Notes: generated by a model not told the origin, from the letters alone. DNA of 51,403 bases from UBA1413 sp964395045 (GCA_964395045.1 CAYNBE010000002.1:1-51403); one strand, 5' to 3'. Positions 25,983 through 35,480 are shown, counted from the first letter of the stretch. Translations and numbers: made by a program.

Positions 25983-26840
25983 ATGCAATTTCCGGAAATC
26001 CCAATCAGAAAGGAAGAATTGGCGGCTGAATCAGCCCGATTTTTAAGGAAGGTTAACATGTTGCAGACGAATGAGATGCTGAAGCTGGCTTTCTCATGTA
26101 TCGATATGACAACCCTGAACCCGACCGATACAGTATCGCATGTGTCGTCCTTTACCCAGAAAGTAAACGAATTCGGGATTTTATTTCCCGGATTGCCTTC
26201 TGTTGCGGCCATTTGTGTTTATCCGAACCTGACATCGGTGGTCAGGGAAAATCTGGCTGTGGAAGAGGTAAAAGTAGCAGCGGTGGCAGGGGGGTTTCCC
26301 TCCTCCATGACATTCCTTGGGCTGAAGGCCGAAGAAGCCCGGATGGCTGTTCTGAGTGGGGCCGACGAAATTGACATCGTGCTTCCCCTGTGGGCTTTCC
26401 TCGAAGAAAACTATGAATATTGCAGGCATGAAATTGAGACAATTAAAAAATCGATCGGAGATACCTGTCTGAAAGTCATCCTGGAAAGCGGTGTACTCAG
26501 TGATCCGGAAAAAATATGGAAAGCTTCCATTTTATCGCTTGAAGCGGGGGCTGATTTTATCAAGACTTCGACCGGGAAAATGGCGGTGTCAGCCACACCC
26601 GAAGCAGCTATTGTCATGTGCAGGGCGATCCTTTACTGGTATGAGGTTACAGGTTCAAAAAGGGGATTCAAGGCAGCAGGAGGAATCACCACTCCGGAAG
26701 AGGCTTTGGTATATATTTCGGTGGTAAAGGAGATACTCGGGGAATCGTGGCTTGAAAGGGATTTTTTCAGAATCGGGGCGAGTCGTCTGACAAACCAGTT
26801 ACTGTCTGCCATCTGCGGTCAACAAATATCTCATTTTTAA
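25983..26840 (+). CDS. deoC: Deoxyribose-phosphate aldolase
   Basis: Cleaves 2-deoxyribose-5-phosphate to glyceraldehyde-3-phosphate and acetaldehyde in deoxynucleoside breakdown. The Schiff-base Lys194 is in ADFIKTSTGK, the second active-site Lys230 in GFKAAGGI, and VKVAAVAGGFPSS and DEIDIVLP mark the barrel strands. At 285 residues it is the longer form, with an added helical N-terminus (about 1-40) compared with the 220-residue type. In an operon with the MazG-like gene. Confidence 0.95.
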   Translation: MQFPEIPIRKEELAAESARFLRKVNMLQTNEMLKLAFSCIDMTTLNPTDTVSHVSSFTQKVNEFGILFPGLPSVAAICVYPNLTSVVRENLAVEEVKVAAVAGGFPSSMTFLGLKAEEARMAVLSGADEIDIVLPLWAFLEENYEYCRHEIETIKKSIGDTCLKVILESGVLSDPEKIWKASILSLEAGADFIKTSTGKMAVSATPEAAIVMCRAILYWYEVTGSKRGFKAAGGITTPEEALVYISVVKEILGESWLERDFFRIGASRLTNQLLSAICGQQISHF

Positions 26841-26856
26841 TGCACTTGAGAATCCA

Positions 26857-27411
26857 ATGGAGAAACAGAATTCAGCCGTCGGTCAGAATGAAGTCCGGAT
26901 AAAAGCATGGTATGATCAGAGAGAATGGCTTCGGGGATGGAGTGTTTCTCCTCATCCGACAATAAACCATCAGATGATGGTTTCACAGTATCAAAAAAAT
27001 CCGGATAGATGGGACCTGGTATTCAAAATGCTGAGAACATGTTTGTTAACAGCCCCAGAACCTGGAAAGCACGCAATCGACGGAGAAAATCTCTTTTTTT
27101 TCGTCAACCAGTATGAAACGAAGGATCCAGAAGCGGTCAAGTATGAAACGCATTTGAAATACATAGATGTTCAATATGTAATCGATGGAGAAGAGCTTAT
27201 CGGGATTGCACCTTCTGACGGGACGGTGGAGGTTGTTCCGTACAGTGCGGAGAACGATATTGCCTTTGTAAAAACAGAAAAAGGGATTCAATATCCGGCG
27301 ACTCCGGCAACGTTCTTTGTTTTTTTCCCTGGAGAGCCGCATCAACCAGGGGTAAAAAGTGGTATCAGCCAACCGGTCCGGAAAATTGTGTTTAAAATCA
27401 AGGCTGAATGA
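26857..27411 (+). CDS. YhcH/YjgK/YiaL-family protein
   Basis: 184 residues of cupin-like beta structure. Family marks are NLFFFVNQYETKDPEAVKYE (about 77-96), HLKYIDVQYVIDGEE (about 99-113, with His and acidic metal-ligand candidates) and FVFFPGEPHQPG (about 151-162). Relatives occur with sialic acid, sugar acid or galactoside genes and are thought to help sugar isomerisation, but the activity is not well defined. It follows deoC by 16 bp, suggesting a sugar-phosphate context. Confidence 0.88.
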   Translation: MEKQNSAVGQNEVRIKAWYDQREWLRGWSVSPHPTINHQMMVSQYQKNPDRWDLVFKMLRTCLLTAPEPGKHAIDGENLFFFVNQYETKDPEAVKYETHLKYIDVQYVIDGEELIGIAPSDGTVEVVPYSAENDIAFVKTEKGIQYPATPATFFVFFPGEPHQPGVKSGISQPVRKIVFKIKAE

Positions 27412-27426
27412 ACCGGCAATGTCTCA

Positions 27427-28401
27427 TTATTTCGTTCGTTCGGTAATGTAATTCATCAAATCAATCATTGAATTTCGTGCTTCGCTTTCGGGAAATTCAA
27501 GGAGGGCAGATATAGCTTTTTCCCTGAAAATATTCATTTGGCTGGTTGCGTAGCCGATGCCCCCTTTTTCAACTGCGAGGGAAACCAGTTCACGGACTGC
27601 TGCCGTGTTTTTGTTTTTTCGTTTAATCAGTTGTATGATGCGATGTCGTTCGTCAGCCGGTGAATTATTCAGGAGAAAGAGCATCGGGAGGGTGATTTTT
27701 TTCTCTTTGAGGTCATTGCCTGTCGGTTTTCCGATCATTCCCTTTTCCTGGTAATCAAAAATATCGTCCTTTATCTGGAAGGCAATTCCTGCATCCTGTC
27801 CGATGCGGTACATCTTTTCAACCACCTCCGTCCCGGCTGAAACCGATGAGGCCCCGAGTGCCATACTGGTGGCAATCAGTGAAGCGGTTTTTTTACGGAT
27901 GATTTCAAAATAGGTTTGAACGTCCATGTCGAGTTTCCTGCTTTTTCTGATTTGAAGTATTTCACCTTCACTCATGTCGCCGACTGCACGGGAAACCAAG
28001 TGCAAAAAGTCGTACCGATGGTTTTCAAGTTGCAGGAGCAATCCTTTGCTGAGAATATAATCACCAACCAGAACGGCCAGTTTGTTTTTCCAAAGGGCAT
28101 TGACCGAAAAAAGACCCCTTCTTTCATACGATTCGTCGACCACATCATCGTGAATCAGGGTGGCAGTGTGAAGAAGTTCAACCGAACAGGCAGCCACATG
28201 TGTATTTTCAGTTATTTCACCAAACATTTTAGCAGAAAGAAATACAAAAACCGGCCTGATTTGTTTCCCTTTCGTACGGTATACATAATCCAGAATGGTT
28301 CCCAGCAGTGGCACATCGCTTTTAAGCGATTTTCGGAAATATGGCTCAAAAGCTTTCAGTTCACGGGATACCGGAAGTTTGATATTACTGAGTGAAATCA
28401 T
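27427..28401 (-). CDS. Polyprenyl diphosphate synthase
   Basis: A trans-prenyltransferase that extends isopentenyl chains, probably for the menaquinone side chain. First Asp-rich motif D85-D86-x-x-D89 (LIHDDVVDE), second D212-D213-x-x-D216 (KDDIFDY), and GKQIRPVFVFLSA near 45-57. A small residue (Ala80) five positions before the first motif favours long products, an inference from known chain-length rules. Single gene, divergent from the ArsR-type gene. Confidence 0.94.
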   Translation of the reverse strand: MISLSNIKLPVSRELKAFEPYFRKSLKSDVPLLGTILDYVYRTKGKQIRPVFVFLSAKMFGEITENTHVAACSVELLHTATLIHDDVVDESYERRGLFSVNALWKNKLAVLVGDYILSKGLLLQLENHRYDFLHLVSRAVGDMSEGEILQIRKSRKLDMDVQTYFEIIRKKTASLIATSMALGASSVSAGTEVVEKMYRIGQDAGIAFQIKDDIFDYQEKGMIGKPTGNDLKEKKITLPMLFLLNNSPADERHRIIQLIKRKNKNTAAVRELVSLAVEKGGIGYATSQMNIFREKAISALLEFPESEARNSMIDLMNYITERTK

Positions 28402-28521
28402 TTCATCCTGAATTTGTTATAATTAATAAATCACTTAACCCTGAGAATGTTTGATTTTTTCATGAAATTAGCATTTTCTTCCGGTAAAAAGATTGCCAAA
28501 ATAATAAAAAACAAATATTCA

Positions 28522-28529
28522 TATATTTG
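28522..28529 (+). promoter_or_regulatory. Candidate -7 element of the ArsR-type gene
   Basis: TATATTTG, an exact TAnnTTTG match 19 bases before the ATG. No TTTG at the usual upstream distance. Confidence 0.4.
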
Positions 28530-28548
28530 CATGAAATCATAATAAACA

Positions 28549-28863
28549 ATGGGGACGACAGATGAATTGAAAATCAGGAAACTTGAAATGGCCGCCGGTA
28601 TGCTGAAAGCAATTGCCCATCCCATGCGCATAGCCATTCTTAAGTTCCTGGAAGGGGGGAAAAGATGCACTGTGACAGAAATACACGAATATCTCGGAAT
28701 TGAGCAGTCAACCACCTCGCACCATCTTGGGATTCTGAAAGACAAAGGGGTACTAAGTTCTCAAAGGGATGGTAAAAACACATGGTACTTTTTGAAGAAC
28801 AATGTTTTAAGCCAGATTGTCGAATGTGTTAACCTCTGTGCCGGAGAAGGACAGGAATCATGA
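28549..28863 (+). CDS. ArsR-family winged-helix regulator
   Basis: 104 residues with LKAIAHPMRIAILKFL (about 19-34), recognition helix region LGIEQSTTSHHLGILKDKGVL (helix-turn-helix, about 48-68; motif given in full length of 21 only by position) and wing DGKNTWYFLK. Metal-type Cys pairs are few: C42 in the RCTVTEI segment and C91/C95 near the C-terminus (VECVNLCAG). Metal or thiol sensing is possible but not shown. No transporter or resistance gene is adjacent. Confidence 0.88.
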   Translation: MGTTDELKIRKLEMAAGMLKAIAHPMRIAILKFLEGGKRCTVTEIHEYLGIEQSTTSHHLGILKDKGVLSSQRDGKNTWYFLKNNVLSQIVECVNLCAGEGQES

Positions 28864-29047
28864 TCTTGTCAGGCAGGCGCCTTTTTTCAGGGAATCAAAT
28901 CTTGTTGTAATATGATGCCCGATTGTGCAGAAATCTACTGAGCCTTCATTTGGGCATTAGACAATATTCGGAACACGATCCTTTCAGTTATCATCCGAAA
29001 TCTATTTTCTGCTCTGTGTTTTCATCCTTTATAGAAAATTGTGTAAA

Positions 29048-29629
29048 ATGGAACTGGTATTTGCCACGAATAATCTTCACAAACTGAACGAAATCAGGTT
29101 GATCCTGGGTGACAGGTTTATAATCAAAAGCCTTGAAGATATTGGTTGCCGGGATGAAATTCCGGAAAATCAGGCCACACTGGAGGGAAATGCTACACAG
29201 AAAGCTTTTTATTTGTACAACAGGTACCGGCTTGATTGTTTTGCAGACGACACAGGACTTGAAGTGGAAGCCTTAAACGGGGAACCGGGAGTTTATTCGG
29301 CCAGGTATGCCGGGATAGAAAAAGATTCGGAAGCGAATATCAGGAAACTTCTTGAAAGAATGGCTGAAATAAATAACCGCCGGGCACGTTTTAGGACTAT
29401 GATCTCGTTAGTGGTGAAAGGCGAAGAAAAGTTGTTTGAGGGTGTCACCGAAGGAGTAATTATCAGGCAAAAGCGGGGAGCCGGGGGTTTTGGTTACGAT
29501 CCGGTTTTTGTGCCGGATGGAAGCGATCTCACCTTTGCTGAAATGGATTTAAGTGAAAAGAACAGGATCAGCCATCGTGGCAGGGCTGTCAGGATGCTTG
29601 CTGAATATTTGAAACACCTGGAAGTCTGA
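29048..29629 (+). CDS. rdgB: XTP/dITP diphosphatase (HAM1/RdgB family)
   Basis: Hydrolyses non-canonical purine triphosphates (ITP, XTP) to keep them out of DNA. Signatures: LVFATNNLHKLNEI at the N-terminus, DCFADDTGLEVEAL (about 60-73), GEPGVYSARYAG and the C-terminal SHRGRAV. The start is ATG 29048; a TTG 9 bases earlier is in frame but gives an atypical N-terminus. It opens a rightward cluster with the PorZ-like gene 20 bp downstream. Confidence 0.95.
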   Translation: MELVFATNNLHKLNEIRLILGDRFIIKSLEDIGCRDEIPENQATLEGNATQKAFYLYNRYRLDCFADDTGLEVEALNGEPGVYSARYAGIEKDSEANIRKLLERMAEINNRRARFRTMISLVVKGEEKLFEGVTEGVIIRQKRGAGGFGYDPVFVPDGSDLTFAEMDLSEKNRISHRGRAVRMLAEYLKHLEV

Positions 29630-29649
29630 AAAGTTACAACAGAAATTGA

Positions 29650-31986
29650 ATGATGCGTAAAATATTTCTGATGATGCTTTTGGGCGTTGCTGCTTACTCA
29701 GTAAGCGGTATAAGCAGGCCCGGAACATGGACTTATTATTTTTCTTATTCCAATGCCACAAAAGTTGTTCATACGGGCAGCAGGGTCTATTGTGCCACAG
29801 AAGGCGGACTTTTTTTCCTTGATCTGGCGGACAACAGTCTGCAAACGATTTCCACGGGTGACGGACTGAGTGACATCGGAATTCAGACCCTTGCCTGGCA
29901 TGAGTCAATGAAAATTCTCATGATCGTATATAAAAACAGCAACATTGATTTGATTGTCAACAACAGGATTATCAATCTGGGTGACATAAAACGGAAACTG
30001 CTGACAGGCGATAAAACCATTTATAATATTCTTTTTACAGGGAAAGAAGCTTATCTTTCCTGTGGTTTCGGAGTTGTAGCTGTTAACCTGGAGAGGGCTG
30101 AAATCAAAGGGACTTATCATATTGGCGAAAACGGAGCCTCCATCAAGGTTTTTGATACCGAAACTGATGGCCGTTACCTCTATGCCGCTACTGAAAGGGG
30201 GGTTCTTTCGGTTTCGCTTGAAGGTGCCAATTTGCTGGATTATAACAGTTGGACCAGGATGGAAACGATTCCTCATGCAAATGAGAAATTCAGTCATCTT
30301 GCCATGGTGAACGGTAATCTGATGGCTGTATACACTCCGGACCAGTATGCAGGGGATGAATCATATTTATTCAAAAACGGACAATGGAAAAGAATTATAC
30401 CAGAGGTTACCTATTTCAACGATCTTACAGTCAATGCAAGCCAGGTGATTGCTACCAGCCGGGAGGAGATTTTTTTATTTGATCACTCTTTGAATCTGAC
30501 CGGCCGGTTTAAGGAATACAAGATCGAAAACCAGACGGTTTTTCCCATTCAACCCCGCAGTGCCATATCAGATCCGGATGGATCTCTCTGGATTGGAGAT
30601 TATTCTATGGGATTGATCCGTTATTCCGGGCAGAAATCGATGCAGTTGTTGCCTCCGGGGCCTTTAAGCAATGTTGTTTTTTCACTCACTACCTTTCAGG
30701 ATGATCTGTGGTTCACTCCCGGCGGACGGTCTGATTCGTGGAATAACCAGTTTCGTCAACCGGAATTTCAGCTTTTCAGGGATGGGGAATGGCGCGGATT
30801 TACAAAAAAGGAATTTCCGGGAATGGCCGGTTTCTGGGATATTGTACAGGTAGTAGCTGATCCGGGAGATAAAGATCATATTTATGCAGCCAGTTGGGGA
30901 GGCGGGGTTTTGGAATTCAGAAACAACCAGCTCATTAACAGATACAACAACCAAAACAGCATTCTGCAAACCGCTATTCCCGAAAAACCGCTTGAACCTT
31001 ACACCCGGATAGGAGGAATGGCATTTGATTCCGAAAAAACATTGTGGATCACCAATTCACAGTCGTCGAACGGATTATGTAGTCTGTCTCCTTCTGGAGA
31101 ATGGAAAGGGTATGAGCTGACCGAAATATCAGGTTTGCAATTCAGCATCGGGCAGGTCATCGTTACGCATGACAACGACAAATGGGTGGTGGCACCCCGC
31201 GGACACGATGTATACGTTGTTAATAAAGACGGAACAAAAAAAAGACATCTGCCTGTGACCTCCTATTTTAACAACAACGTACAGGAGAAATTCAACCGCA
31301 TGAACGATGTCTATTCCATTGCAGAAGACCTGAACGGGGATATCTGGATAGGCACATCGGTTGGTGTGGCTGTTTTTTCCAATCCGCGTCAGATTTGGCA
31401 GAGCAGTGAATATTATGCATATCAACCAAGCCTGGAACTCAATGACGGATTGTACCATCCCCTGCTGGAGACGGAAACCGTATCGGCCATTGTTGTGGAT
31501 GGGGCTAACAGGAAATGGCTGGGTACCAAAAAATCGGGCATTTACCTGGTTTCCCAGAATGGCGACAAAGAGGTGCATCATTACACATCAGAGAACAGCC
31601 CGCTTTTATCCAATAACATTACCACTCTGGCATTAAACGGGAATACCGGAGAACTATTTATCGGTACTGATAAAGGGTTGATCTCTTTCATGACCGATGC
31701 CCCGAAAGGAAAGGATGATTATTCCCTTGTATATGCTTATCCGAATCCGGTACGGGAAACATATCAGGGCGATATCACCATTGCCGGACTTGTGAGTGAC
31801 AGTGATGTAAAAATCACGGATGTAGCAGGTAATCTCGTATTCAAAGGAAAATCGCTTGGCAGCAAAATCATCTGGGACGGAAAAAACCTGAACGGAAGAA
31901 GGGTTAGCACAGGGGTGTATCTGTTTTTTTGCTCTGATCCGGCCGGTGAAAAAACACATACCGGAAAGCTGCTGTTTATCAGATGA
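29650..31986 (+). CDS. porZ: PorZ-like type IX secretion system beta-propeller protein
   Basis: A signal peptide (1-20, with VAAYSVSG) precedes two or more beta-propeller domains made of two-component-regulator-propeller repeats (for example GGLFFLDLADNSLQTIS, DGSLWIGDYSMGLIRY, GDIWIGTSVGVAVF, NRKWLGTKKSGIYLV; roughly 25-680). The C-terminus (about 690-778) is an Ig-like sorting domain (YAYPNPVRE ... WDGKNLNGRRVSTGVYLF). This order is that of PorZ, part of the surface attachment complex that works with PorU to attach type IX cargo to lipopolysaccharide. The N-terminal GLSDIGIQTLAW segment is characteristic. Its position between rdgB and recO is in line with a housekeeping T9SS component. Confidence 0.85.
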   Translation: MMRKIFLMMLLGVAAYSVSGISRPGTWTYYFSYSNATKVVHTGSRVYCATEGGLFFLDLADNSLQTISTGDGLSDIGIQTLAWHESMKILMIVYKNSNIDLIVNNRIINLGDIKRKLLTGDKTIYNILFTGKEAYLSCGFGVVAVNLERAEIKGTYHIGENGASIKVFDTETDGRYLYAATERGVLSVSLEGANLLDYNSWTRMETIPHANEKFSHLAMVNGNLMAVYTPDQYAGDESYLFKNGQWKRIIPEVTYFNDLTVNASQVIATSREEIFLFDHSLNLTGRFKEYKIENQTVFPIQPRSAISDPDGSLWIGDYSMGLIRYSGQKSMQLLPPGPLSNVVFSLTTFQDDLWFTPGGRSDSWNNQFRQPEFQLFRDGEWRGFTKKEFPGMAGFWDIVQVVADPGDKDHIYAASWGGGVLEFRNNQLINRYNNQNSILQTAIPEKPLEPYTRIGGMAFDSEKTLWITNSQSSNGLCSLSPSGEWKGYELTEISGLQFSIGQVIVTHDNDKWVVAPRGHDVYVVNKDGTKKRHLPVTSYFNNNVQEKFNRMNDVYSIAEDLNGDIWIGTSVGVAVFSNPRQIWQSSEYYAYQPSLELNDGLYHPLLETETVSAIVVDGANRKWLGTKKSGIYLVSQNGDKEVHHYTSENSPLLSNNITTLALNGNTGELFIGTDKGLISFMTDAPKGKDDYSLVYAYPNPVRETYQGDITIAGLVSDSDVKITDVAGNLVFKGKSLGSKIIWDGKNLNGRRVSTGVYLFFCSDPAGEKTHTGKLLFIR

Positions 31987-32076
31987 TCAGATTATAATGA
32001 ACCTATTCTGCATATTTCTGTGGGATATTTCCGGCATGCTATATGAAGGCCGGGAAGTGTTAATTTGATACGGAAG

Positions 32077-32799
32077 ATGATTTGCAAAACCAACGGAATT
32101 GTTCTCCATACGGTGAAATACGGTGAAAACAGTATGATTGCCACCATGTATACCGATCAGTTCGGGAGACTTTCCTTTGTCGTGCATGCTGCAAGGGGAG
32201 TAAAACCAGGAAACAGGAACAGCCTGATCCAGGCCCTTTTTTTGGTAGAACTGGAAATTTATTACAAACAAAACCGGAGTATACAGAGGATTAAGGAGAT
32301 CAGGCTTTTATGTCCGTGGCTTGACATTCCGTACCGTATAAATAAGTCGGTTCAGGCAATGTTCCTGGCAGAGGTGCTGTACAGGATATTGCAGGAGGAA
32401 GAACGGAACGATATGTTGTTCAATTTCATTGAAAGTTCACTCAGGTGTTTTGATAACCTGGAACAGGGATCGGCCAATTTTCACATTTGGTTTTTATCAA
32501 GATTAACCGAATTCCTTGGGATCAAGCCCCAAACATATCAGTCGACCGGCGGTTGGTTTGACTTGCGGTCAGGGATTATGTCTGACAGGGAACCTTTACA
32601 CAGCGATTATCTAAGCAGGGAAATTTCGGAACTGTTTTTATATCTGGTCGGACTTCCGGCCTCGGGACTGCCTGATGTCAGAATTTCCAGGGAACAACGC
32701 ATCCGGCTTCTGGAAGGATTGTTGAATTATCTGCACCTTCATTTTGATGGATTTGGAAACATTCGGTCGCTGGAGGTATTAAAAGAAGTTTTTGAATGA
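32077..32799 (+). CDS. recO: DNA repair protein RecO
   Basis: Helps load RecA in the RecFOR recombination pathway. The N-terminal OB-fold domain is seen in CKTNGIVLHTVKYGENSMIA and FGRLSFVVHAARG (about 3-45); the remainder is the helical domain with LSRLTEFLGIKPQ near 150. The preferred start is ATG 32077; TTG 32065 is in frame. 240 residues is normal. It follows the PorZ-like gene by about 90 bp on the same strand. Confidence 0.92.
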   Translation: MICKTNGIVLHTVKYGENSMIATMYTDQFGRLSFVVHAARGVKPGNRNSLIQALFLVELEIYYKQNRSIQRIKEIRLLCPWLDIPYRINKSVQAMFLAEVLYRILQEEERNDMLFNFIESSLRCFDNLEQGSANFHIWFLSRLTEFLGIKPQTYQSTGGWFDLRSGIMSDREPLHSDYLSREISELFLYLVGLPASGLPDVRISREQRIRLLEGLLNYLHLHFDGFGNIRSLEVLKEVFE

Positions 32800-32819
32800 T
32801 ATGAAATTTGAATAATCAT

Positions 32820-32827
32820 TATATTTG
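32820..32827 (+). promoter_or_regulatory. Candidate -7 element before the aminotransferase-like gene
   Basis: TATATTTG, an exact TAnnTTTG match, 59 bases before the ATG. The nearest TTTG upstream is spaced too widely (25 bases), so this is tentative. Confidence 0.35.
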
Positions 32828-32886
32828 CTTTATCCCTGTTTGTAAAAAACGGAACAACGCAGGGAATAACAAATTCCAAACATTGT

Positions 32887-34041
32887 ATGCAAACAAAACT
32901 GCCTGATACACAAAGCAGTAATTTCTGGAATATGCGGAATCTGGCAATGGATAAAAAAGCCATTGACATGTCTCTTGGCATTACTGAATTTACGTGTCCT
33001 TCAAAGCTTGCTGAATATGCCGGCAGGTTTATTCAGGAAAATTACAACAATGAGGCACCGGTTGAAGGGGTGCTGAGCCTGCGCGAAAGGGTTTCTGATT
33101 TGTTTTTCAGGCAATACGGAAAGAGATACCATCCTGAAACGGAAATCACCATCTGTGCGGGAGTTGTTCAGGCGATATCCTCGGCAATCACCGCCATTGT
33201 CAACGAGGGCGATGAAGTCATTATTTTCGAACCTTCTTACATCACATATAGCCCGGCGGTGAAACTGAACGGAGGAACACCGGTCTATGTTCCCCTGAAG
33301 GAACCTGAGTTTAGAATTGACTGGGACGATACCAGGAAAATGATCACCTCGCGGACACGACTGATTATTCTGAACACTCCTCACAATCCTACGGGAAATG
33401 TTTTTGGGAAAGACGATTTGTTACAGTTGCAAAAGCTCACAAACGGAACCGGTATTTTTGTAATCAGCGATGAGGGGTTCGAATATCTGGCATACGACCA
33501 GGATAAGCATCAAAGTGTAGCCCAGTTCAGCAGCCTTTGTTCGAGGAGCTTTATCGTTTCGTCCCCAGGCCCGCTTTTCCATATAAACGGTTGGGGTATT
33601 GCCTGGTGCATGGCACCGGCTCCACTGATGGCCGAGTTCAGGAAAATTCACGAATATCAGCTCTTTAATGTGGCCGCACCGTTTCAGATTGCCCTGGCCA
33701 AATATCTTGAACAAAACGGACAGGTGGAAGAAGTCACCGAATTTTACCAGGGGAAGAGGAATTATTTCAACCGCTTGCTGAAAGGAAGCCCATTCGTGCT
33801 TTATCCCACAAAAGGAACCTATTTTCAGCTGGTAAATTTCAGGAATATATCCAATGAACCTGATACCGATTTTGCGATGCGTTTACTAGATGAAGCAGGT
33901 GTAGCAGCCATCCCCCTTTCAACTTTTATGCATAAGAAAAAGAATACATCTTACCTTCGTTTTTGCTTTGCCAAAAAGAACGAAACCCTGGAAGAAGCAG
34001 CGAGGAGGATGATTGAGTTTGCAAAGATCAATAAAAAGTAG
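32887..34041 (+). CDS. Class I/II aminotransferase-fold protein lacking the PLP lysine
   Basis: 384 residues aligning throughout with fold-type I aminotransferases of the methionine aminotransferase/YbdL group: EGVLSLRERVSD, EVIIFEPSYITYSPA (about 110-124), NTPHNPTG (163-170), ISDEGFEYLAYD (193-204), GTYFQLV and YLRFCFAKKNETL. The catalytic segment reads SSPGPLFHINGWG: Pro229 (codon 33571-33573) occupies the place of the Schiff-base Lys in SFGKTFHxTGWK, and the second conserved Lys/Arg in that motif is Gly. The GAT/GAG PLP-phosphate loop is also changed (AGVVQA). Normal transamination is therefore unlikely. The carboxylate-binding Arg of YLRFCF is kept. Convergent with the Memo-AMMECR1 gene. 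Confidence 0.85.
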   Translation: MQTKLPDTQSSNFWNMRNLAMDKKAIDMSLGITEFTCPSKLAEYAGRFIQENYNNEAPVEGVLSLRERVSDLFFRQYGKRYHPETEITICAGVVQAISSAITAIVNEGDEVIIFEPSYITYSPAVKLNGGTPVYVPLKEPEFRIDWDDTRKMITSRTRLIILNTPHNPTGNVFGKDDLLQLQKLTNGTGIFVISDEGFEYLAYDQDKHQSVAQFSSLCSRSFIVSSPGPLFHINGWGIAWCMAPAPLMAEFRKIHEYQLFNVAAPFQIALAKYLEQNGQVEEVTEFYQGKRNYFNRLLKGSPFVLYPTKGTYFQLVNFRNISNEPDTDFAMRLLDEAGVAAIPLSTFMHKKKNTSYLRFCFAKKNETLEEAARRMIEFAKINKK

Positions 34042-34043
34042 GT

Positions 34044-35480
34044 TTATTGTGAGTTGCTGAAAACGATGGCTTCATAGGTATATAATTCGGCCGTTTTCCA
34101 TCCGTCCCATCCAATACCTGCTTTGTCGCGCGAACAGCGGCCAAGGAATTCTTCCAAGGTAAATCCGTATTTCATGGCTACCTGAGGCAGAAATGTGCCC
34201 GAAGACCATCCCTTTTTAATAAATATCCCGTGTTTTCCCAACACGATTTCATCGGGTGATTTAATTTTTTTCAGCGGTGTCAGGACTGAAATTTCGATGG
34301 TAAGCCGGTCAAGTTCACTTTCTTCAACGGGAGAAAACCTTCTGTCGTTGACAGCTGAGGCAGCCATCCGGCTTACCACCTCGGCAAGGTTAGACTCTTC
34401 ATCGAAGCTGCCGATGCAACCCCTCAGTTTCCCATCGACATAAATACTGACAAATGCACCTGCCTTTTTTTGAAGAGTGCCTATAATTTCTTTGCGATCG
34501 GGATGAAATTTTTCCCTGAAAACAACCGTTGCCCGGACCGATTGATCTGCTATCCTGAGCAATGTTTCCTTTTCTTCCTTAATCAGGTTAAAGCGTTCTT
34601 CGGTTTTACCAAAGACGGCAATGGAACTATATCCTACCACCCGGTTATGATCGCCGTACAATGGCTGATCGCCGGAATTCCGGTAATCGATCCATTCAAA
34701 GGAAAATTCTTTTCCTGTGGTCAGGTTCAGTAGAACAAGTACGGATGTCCATCCACAAAGAGGTGTCACCAGACCTTCAATTTTCTGTCTGCGTATTTTT
34801 TCCAAAACTGACATCAATTTCACGGGAGAATTTTCTAAAATGGCTTGAGTAGTAAGGCGATCGGTACTGACAGCATCGTCATAACCCGGGTAATGCGAGA
34901 AATCGGAACTAAATACGAAAAGGTTTCCTGAAATAAAGAAAGGTTCAAGTGCTTCTGCAATCTTTTTACATTCGTCGTCGCGGTGTGTTCCCAGAATGAT
35001 AGGTACAAGCCTGAACTGATCACCCAGAATAAATTGCAGAAACGGAAGCTGCACCTCAAGACTGTGTTCAGGCAGGTGTGCATCTTCCCGGATGGAGAAC
35101 AGGTTGTTGTTTTCTGCAAGCCGGCGGCCGGTTTCCTGGTCAACCCGGACTATTCCCAGTGGGGTTTCATAATTTCCGGTGCAAAAAACCGATGCCCCAG
35201 GGAAATGAATGTGGTGGCTTGAGGCAATGATGAATACACGCTCAGGTAAATCACCGGGAACGATCTGGTTGTAAGCTGATGCAGCTGCTTCGCCGCTGAA
35301 GACATATCCTGCATGGGGTACCACGAGGGCAACCGGTGAGCGTTCCGGGTGAACGGGAGGTTTTGCAGCTCTCAGCATCCTTTCAACCGAGAAACGGAGT
35401 TCTTTTCCGGATGCCGGATAAAACTTTCCGGCCACAGCTGCTGGTCTGTTTTGCATTTTCTTGTCTCCGGAATTCATCAT
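34044..35480 (-). CDS. AmmeMemoRadiSam system fusion: Memo (protein B) + AMMECR1 (protein A)
   Basis: The N-terminal half (about 10-285) is a Memo domain with the dioxygenase-like metal site pattern VVPHAGYVFSGEAA, ASSHHIHFPGA and SSDFSHYPGYDDA. The C-terminal half (about 300-478) is AMMECR1 (GKLRGCIGSFDEE, AASAVNDRRFSPV, EISVLTPLKKI). Together with a radical SAM protein they form the conserved but uncharacterised AmmeMemoRadiSam set; fusion of two members is known. No radical SAM partner is in the window. Met9 (MQNRPAAVAGKFYP) is a possible start. Confidence 0.92.
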   Translation of the reverse strand: MMNSGDKKMQNRPAAVAGKFYPASGKELRFSVERMLRAAKPPVHPERSPVALVVPHAGYVFSGEAAASAYNQIVPGDLPERVFIIASSHHIHFPGASVFCTGNYETPLGIVRVDQETGRRLAENNNLFSIREDAHLPEHSLEVQLPFLQFILGDQFRLVPIILGTHRDDECKKIAEALEPFFISGNLFVFSSDFSHYPGYDDAVSTDRLTTQAILENSPVKLMSVLEKIRRQKIEGLVTPLCGWTSVLVLLNLTTGKEFSFEWIDYRNSGDQPLYGDHNRVVGYSSIAVFGKTEERFNLIKEEKETLLRIADQSVRATVVFREKFHPDRKEIIGTLQKKAGAFVSIYVDGKLRGCIGSFDEESNLAEVVSRMAASAVNDRRFSPVEESELDRLTIEISVLTPLKKIKSPDEIVLGKHGIFIKKGWSSGTFLPQVAMKYGFTLEEFLGRCSRDKAGIGWDGWKTAELYTYEAIVFSNSQ

